Source: Papaver somniferum (taxonomy: Eukaryota; Streptophyta; Magnoliopsida; Ranunculales; Papaveraceae). From it: a stretch of 64,000 nt of DNA. Numbering within the stretch: position 1 is the first letter of the stretch; every line of letters begins with the position of its first letter. The notes beneath the pieces are model-generated. The model was not told the origin of the DNA. It saw only the letters and a list, made by a program, of their open reading frames with translations, and ran no database searches. The stretch spans positions 116,257,849-116,321,848 of the forward strand of contig NC_039359.1 of the NCBI RefSeq assembly GCF_003573695.1. Reading direction: 5' to 3'. Of the stretch, positions 59,486 to 64,000 are shown piece after piece. Both the position numbers and the translations under genes were made by a program.

Positions 59486-59570
59486 ATTTAGTATTCCTTT
59501 AACTCCAGCTTCCTCCAAGGCTTCATGACATGCGGCTTCGCCTATAGTGTCATCATCCTCCCATCCACCC
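59486..59570 (-). pseudogene. Captured Nudix hydrolase exon with the Nudix box
   Basis: Between CTCAG| and |GTAAG the minus strand encodes GGWEDDDTIGEAACHEALEE followed by AGVKGILN. Against the Nudix signature GX5EX7REUXEEXGU the first Glu is Asp and the Arg before the catalytic Glu is His, so metal binding is probably impaired. Nudix enzymes hydrolyse nucleoside diphosphate derivatives. The exon is flanked by intron-like, AT-rich sequence, so capture was from genomic DNA. Confidence 0.8.
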
Positions 59571-59692
59571 TGAGACCAAATTATGAAAGAAGGTCAAATA
59601 ACACTCCAGATACAGCAAGTGTTGCTAACCTTGGCACGGTCTCAATAATAAAAAAAATGAAGATAACATAGAGAAATCAAGAAAGAACATAC

Positions 59693-59789
59693 TCTTCTCG
59701 ATCAGGAGATGACACCATAAGAAGTTCCCACATACTCTTGCAATCAACCGTGTCACCCTCGCCATCTTTCTTGATTCCGTGGAATACAC
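59693..59789 (-). pseudogene. Captured Nudix hydrolase exon, N-terminal part
   Basis: After GGACAG| the minus strand reads GVFHGIKKDGEGDTVDCKSM and then WELLMVSSPDREE up to GA|GTATGT. It fits the strand before the Nudix box (..KKDG...VEVL..SS..R). A few residues usually found between this part and GGWE (..VFPK) are missing, so the join to the next exon is damaged. Confidence 0.65.
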
Positions 59790-60543
59790 CTGTCCGTGTT
59801 TTATGATAAGAGAATCAGCAAGGATTCCCCATAATGTGGTCGAACATAGATGCAGTAGTAGACAGAGCAATAATTAACACAAGATGGCTAGGTAGGAAAT
59901 TAGACATGAATACATCATCACCGAAAGATTCATGTCTGTCGATAAAGCAAAGATAACTCCAAAAAAAAAGAATTCAGATGGAAGTCAACTACATTATTTA
60001 GAAAATAAGGAAGTATTTTCCTCTTTTTTATCATGTCCCTTGTTGTTTATTGCAACTAATTAGTACAAATAGATTTACAAAGAACAGTTGAACAAATTGC
60101 GCTGGATATCACATGTTTGATATTGGTATCCTAACCTCTCAAGAAGCAAATGAAAATACATCATCCACTCAGTCGTGGCCTAGAAACTTCATCCCTTTGT
60201 GGATGTCTACTCCCGTATAATTTCATAGAAAGATCTGAACTTCCATTAACAAATTTTTTCATATTTAAAGTAGAATTAGCTACAACCAGTGTTACTTATA
60301 TGGACGGCAATTACAAACATACACCTCAAGATAATACATCAAAAAATTTTATATACTTTAAACTTTCAGATTCCATATATCTCATTCGGAGTGAGTTGAG
60401 GTTCAATAACTTCGCCATGTTCCCATTTAATACCTTGAGTGGTTTAAATTTTAAGGTAATGCGATTTGCAACAAACATGAATTGGCAGGATTGAAAAATA
60501 TCCAAATTTGGTGTTTACTTCTCATACGAAAAAAAATACTTAC

Positions 60544-60663
60544 TAAACCATAGAGGCAGTGACGAGTATTTGGATTGAAACCAGGAAGGTTTCTTTGCAG
60601 ACGAACATAAGACATAATTTTGTGTTGCCCTTCACAAGGAACATTAGCATCATAAAGGATAAC
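60544..60663 (-). pseudogene. Captured exon of an XRN-type 5'-3' exoribonuclease
   Basis: A 120-base exon between TTGTAG| and |GTAAGT encodes, on the minus strand, [20 protein letters not shown] followed by [20 protein letters not shown]. This is the conserved XRN core around the active-site segment GEGEHKIM, ending just before DADLIML. Here GEGEHK is CEGQHK, so one of the conserved acidic residues is lost. No further XRN exon is seen downstream; the next recognisable exons are Nudix. Confidence 0.85.
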
Positions 60664-60679
60664 CTACAAGAAGAAATAT

Positions 60680-61560
60680 GTTATGAGAAAATAATTTTAT
60701 CTTGACTAATTAGTATTGGAAATTCCAAAAACTAAAGTTTGGTATTCCTGTTGAAGAATCTAATCACAACCCATGAAGTTTCATAACTGATTAAATCCCA
60801 GAAACAAGAAAACCTCAGGTTTTGACATATCCTAATCTCAAATCCCAGAAACAAGAAAACCCTAATTCCAAACAATTGAAGAACCTCTGAAATCAAATTA
60901 ATAAGAAAGTAAACTAATCAGTATTGCCAACTACAACAACCATAAAACCCTAACTTTGGGTACAACCACGATCTCAAAATCCAAATTTCAGATTTTAACA
61001 TTTCTATCAGAGAATCTAATTACAACCCAGGAAGCTCCATGAATGTGATTAAAACCATTGGAAACCCTGATTCCTAACAATTAGAGAACCCCCAAATCAA
61101 ATCAAATTAGAATCTCAAAACCCTAGATTAAAAATTATAATATGAAGAGAAAATTTGTTAAGAACATATTCCCTAAAATTCAAATTACCACCAGCATCAA
61201 TTAAAACAGAAACAAAACTAGGGTACCAACAACATGAAAGAGAAGATATGTAATCTGACTATTGTTAATGATCCTCATCGACTGTTCTTCATTGATTCAG
61301 AACAAATCTTCAAGAAATGATGTTGTTGATGAATCTTCGTTTTCAGCTGCTGTTGATGAAGAGAATAGAGAAACGCTGATGTTTTTGTTGGATTTCGTTG
61401 ATGAATCTCCGTTTTTCTAATGTAGAAGAGAAGCAGTAGAAGAAGAAGAAGCAGCGGCGGATTGAGAGAGGGAGAAGACCAGATAGAGAGAGAGAGAGGG
61501 TAAGTTAATACTGAATCTAGGGTTTTAAAGGATCTTACACAAGTATCGCGCACACGTTAA
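60680..61560. other. CACTA interior, AT-rich and GA-rich non-coding part
   Basis: Intron- or promoter-like: many AAACCCTAA-type words (60,850-61,140), then an AGAAGAAGAAGCAGCGG and GAGAGAGAGAGAGGG stretch (61,430-61,500). No clear exon. Confidence 0.35.
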
Positions 61561-61783
61561 GTCAAGTCAACATGTCAAACTAAGGTGTTACCAGCACACG
61601 ACCTAACCGCACGCGTAAACAATCAGCAGTTGCAATTCGCAACCTTACCTGCGGGGTTGCAAAATTCGCAACCGATTCCAGCCGCTGCGAAAACTTAGCA
61701 ACGGGGATTAGCAACATCTATTTCGAACGGACATTGTGTCGTTGCAAATCTGGGTTGCGAATCCCTTAAAATGGTTTAGTGCT

Positions 61784-61795
61784 GCTCTGATACCA
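61784..61795 (-). other. Primer-binding site, initiator tRNA-Met type (unit 3)
   Basis: GCTCTGATACCA, as in units 1 and 2. The CACTA element ends only 2 bases away (61,781). Confidence 0.9.
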
Positions 61796-61797
61796 AT

Positions 61798-63961
61798 TGA
61801 AAAAGTGGGGGTACAACAACCACACCCAATATTTCGCTTAGCAATCTGTATGGACAAACTCTAATATACTTTTTAGAGAATCAACTAGACAGACAGACTC
61901 AATCTAGATAAAAAGTATATCAAAGAGTTTATATCTCAATCTCTCGATTTGATATATACTCAAGCAAATAGAAATCTGCGAGTCTTTATCAAATACTAGA
62001 GAGATAACTTGGATGGTACCAAATACCAATATCCAAGTGTCAATCAATTTAAATCAACAACCAAAAGGTCGGATATTCTAATTGATTGTACAACGCACAA
62101 CCTGTGATATTTCAATTATATAACAAAATATAATACGGAAAAGAAATAACACAGACACCATAATTTTGTTAACGAGGAAACCTCGAATGCAGAAAAACCC
62201 CGGGACCTAGTCCAGATTGAACATACACTGTATTAAGCCGCTACAGACACTAGCCTACTCCAAACTAACTTCGGTCTGGACTGTAGTTGAACCCCAATCA
62301 ATCTCACACTGATCCAAGGTACAGTTATGCTCCTACGCCTCTGATCCCAGCAGGATGCTACGTACTTGATTCCCTTAGCTGATCTCACCCACAACTAAGA
62401 GTTGTTACGACCCAAAGTCGAAGACTTTAATAAACAAATTTGTATCACACAGAAAATTCTACGGTGATAGATAAATCCGTCTCCCACGAATATACCTATG
62501 AGTTTTGTTCCGTCTTTTGATAAATCAAGGTGAACATGAACCAATTGATAAACCGGACTTATATTCCCGAAGAACAACCCAGTATCATCAATCACCTCAC
62601 AATAATCCTAATCGACGCAGCGAAAAAAGATATTGTGGAATCACAAACGATGAGACGAAGTGTTTGTGATTACTTTTCTATCTTGCCTATCGGAGATATA
62701 AATCTCGAGCCAATTATTACAATCGTACTCGTAACGATAGAAGATGCAAGATCAGATCACACAACTACAATAAAAGTAGTATCGGTCTGGCTTCACAATC
62801 CCAATGAAGTCTTTAAGTCATTAACCTGGTTTTAGAAGAAGAAACCAAAGGTAAAAGGAGAATCAACTCTAGCTATGCAACTAGTATCACACATAAGGTG
62901 TGGGGATTAGGTTTCCCAGTTGCTAGAGTTCTCCTTTATATATTCTTTCAAATCAGGGTTTGCAATCAATGTTAGCTTGGTAACAAAGCATTCAATATTC
63001 ACCATTAGATGAAAACCTGATTAGATTCAAGCTAGTATTTCTCAACCATTGGATCGAAAACTTAGCTTGTTACACACAAATGAAATGTCCAATTTTGGGT
63101 TTACGAACCATTCCCAAACATTAACATTTGTTGGTTCAACAATAATTAACCAAATAGTTAGCCATATGATCACTTTCATATCAACCATATTCTTCTTCAC
63201 CATAACTAGTTAAAATGACTCAAATGAACTAGTTAGAGAGTTGTTCAATTGCTTAGATCTTATGTAACTACACAAGACACAATCGAAGCAAAAACGGTTC
63301 GATTCACTCGAATCGGTTCATGAACTTTATAGCCACGGTTTGCAAAAGCATTCCTTAGTTTAAATAAACATGAGTTCAAGAACAACCCGATTTTAGATAT
63401 AACCTGCTCAAGTTCGCGGACTGGGTTCGCGGACTTAAGCTCACAGAAGGAGTTCACAAACTCCAGCAGAAATTCTCGGGTCAAGAACTTCCACCAGTTC
63501 GCGGACTGAGTTCGCAGACTGAGTTCGCGGACTTGGCTCACGCCACATTCCGTTTCTCTTGATCAACAAAGTTCGCAAACTTTTATTCAAGGAATAAGGA
63601 CTTATACATATATGTGTTTCCACAACAATGCTTATATCCTACTAATGGTTATGTAATCTAAACTCTCATTTCAATCATTGAAACATTCTCAGAGGACGTT
63701 ATGTAGCCGTTATTCACAGACCATTTTTCATCAGAGCAATTTTCAAAGTGATTGAAACATAACATGACATTCGTCACTAGGTAAAGATGAATTTGGCTAA
63801 AGAGAAAGCTTACCAACACATATTTTGAGAAATAGATAGGCGTGTTAAAATCGGCTCAAAATAGCAAATGTGTATAATGGAAGTCTATATATCAAAACGA
63901 CTTTTGTGTCAAGAGTAGGAGATAGAGTAGATAGACTTTTGAGTGACAGATAAGTTCAAGT
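61798..63961 (-). mobile_element. LTR-D of the SIRE-like tandem array, interrupted
   Basis: It aligns with LTR-A, -B and -C from TGAAAAAGTGGGGG to GACAGATAAGTTCAAG. The last ~240 bases are displaced by a related LTR that starts at 63,962 in the opposite orientation. The TATA region is changed to CTTTATATATTC. It has five GTTCGCGGACT copies. Confidence 0.9.
63413..63533. repeat. GTTCGCGGACT short repeats in LTR-D, five copies
   Basis: AAGTTCGCGGACTGGGTTCG.. (two copies) and CCAGTTCGCGGACTGAGTTC.. (three copies, the middle one GTTCGCAGACT). Expanded relative to LTR-A, -B and -C. Confidence 0.8.
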
Positions 63962-64000
63962 TGTTAGATCATAGATCGGTCAACCTCGCATGCGTTGCTA
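63962..64000 (+). mobile_element. Start of a related LTR in plus orientation
   Basis: TGTTAGATCATAGATCGGTC, then CTCGCATGCGTTGCTA, matches the LTR start of the array family (TGTTAGAGCA..CTCGCATGCGTTGCTA) with several changes. It is inserted in LTR-D and continues beyond the window. Confidence 0.75.

Larger units (their letters stand above)
57481..61781 (-). mobile_element. Gene-capturing CACTA transposon, 4,301 bp
   Basis: The left end CACTACACCATTTTTAGGG and the reversed right end CACTAAACCATTTTAAGGG are CACTA-type terminal inverted repeats. Flanks are ATG (57,478-57,480) and CTG (61,782-61,784); the undisturbed site in unit 1 and 2 reads GCCTGCTCTG, so a 3-bp duplication with one later change fits. 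Both ends have many GCAACGG/CCGTTGC subterminal repeats (about 57,515-57,655 and 61,640-61,760). No transposase is visible. The interior holds exon pieces of host genes on the minus strand. Confidence 0.9.
54191..61797 (-). mobile_element. Internal region 3 of the array, about 3,303 bp plus CACTA insertion
   Basis: It has the same layout as internal 1 and 2 and the uninterrupted sequence where the Athila-like element sits in unit 2. The CACTA element is nested at 57,481-61,781, a few bases from the PBS. Confidence 0.85.

Noticed and set aside
60150..60494. 114-codon plus-strand ORF
   Set aside because: It lies in the intron-like sequence between the XRN and Nudix exons, on the opposite strand, with no domain.
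61275..61553. 92-codon minus-strand ORF at the right end of the CACTA element
   Set aside because: It has low complexity (Leu- and Ser-rich from GA repeats) and no match to a transposase or captured gene that I recognise.
57481..61781. CACTA transposase (TnpD/TnpA-like)
   Set aside because: I searched by eye for long frames and transposase-like motifs; only host-gene exons and short frames are present, so the element is treated as non-autonomous.

Overview
This is a transposon-rich window from a plant nuclear genome, most likely a eudicot. The base composition is AT-rich, the LTR retrotransposons are of plant types (Ty3/gypsy Tat-like, Athila-like and chromovirus-like; Ty1/copia SIRE-like), and a CACTA transposon carries intron-split pieces of plant-type genes. 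I cannot name the species. I see no intact host gene, rRNA, CRISPR array or prokaryotic feature. Nearly all coding capacity belongs to decayed mobile elements.

1-15,806: one Tat-like Ty3/gypsy element on the minus strand. From high to low coordinates it has a 390-bp LTR with a TATA box, a PBS-like site, gag, protease, RT, RNase H and integrase, a 12-copy array of a 51-bp repeat, and then a plus-strand (antisense) gene-like region. That region has a plant mobile domain (PMD), plausible introns and coiled-coil exons duplicated as a block of about 1.27 kb. Pol is broken by frameshifts, stops and a 265-bp tandem duplication, but integrase is open over 457 codons. A 1,527-bp Athila-like solo LTR (TSD CGTAT) is inserted in it.

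15,807-28,860: a graveyard of copia LTR fragments in both orientations, with two inverted junctions, a MITE (TSD CAG) and a 3,162-bp gypsy solo LTR (TSD GTAAA). Two AT-rich stretches hold little that I recognise.

28,861-34,440: the 3' part of a minus-strand Athila-like element, with one 3.3-kb LTR and a non-coding 3' internal region.

34,441-64,000: a head-to-tail array of a SIRE-like, non-autonomous copia derivative on the minus strand, LTR-internal-LTR-internal-LTR-internal-LTR, plus a diverged fourth internal piece that still encodes part of gag. After subtracting nested insertions the period is constant (about 5.64-5.69 kb), so the array looks like tandem amplification with shared LTRs rather than separate insertions. 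Unit 2 contains a complete 4,016-bp Athila-like non-autonomous element (TSD ACATA) with seven irregularly spaced copies of a 20-nt hairpin-forming motif. Unit 3 contains a 4,301-bp CACTA element carrying exon fragments of an XRN-type 5'-3' exoribonuclease and a Nudix hydrolase. The last LTR is interrupted at 63,962 by a related LTR in the opposite orientation.

The genes do not form a host pathway. The most notable structures are the shared-LTR tandem array, the gene-capturing CACTA, the antisense PMD gene of the gypsy element and the hairpin repeats of the nested Athila-like element.
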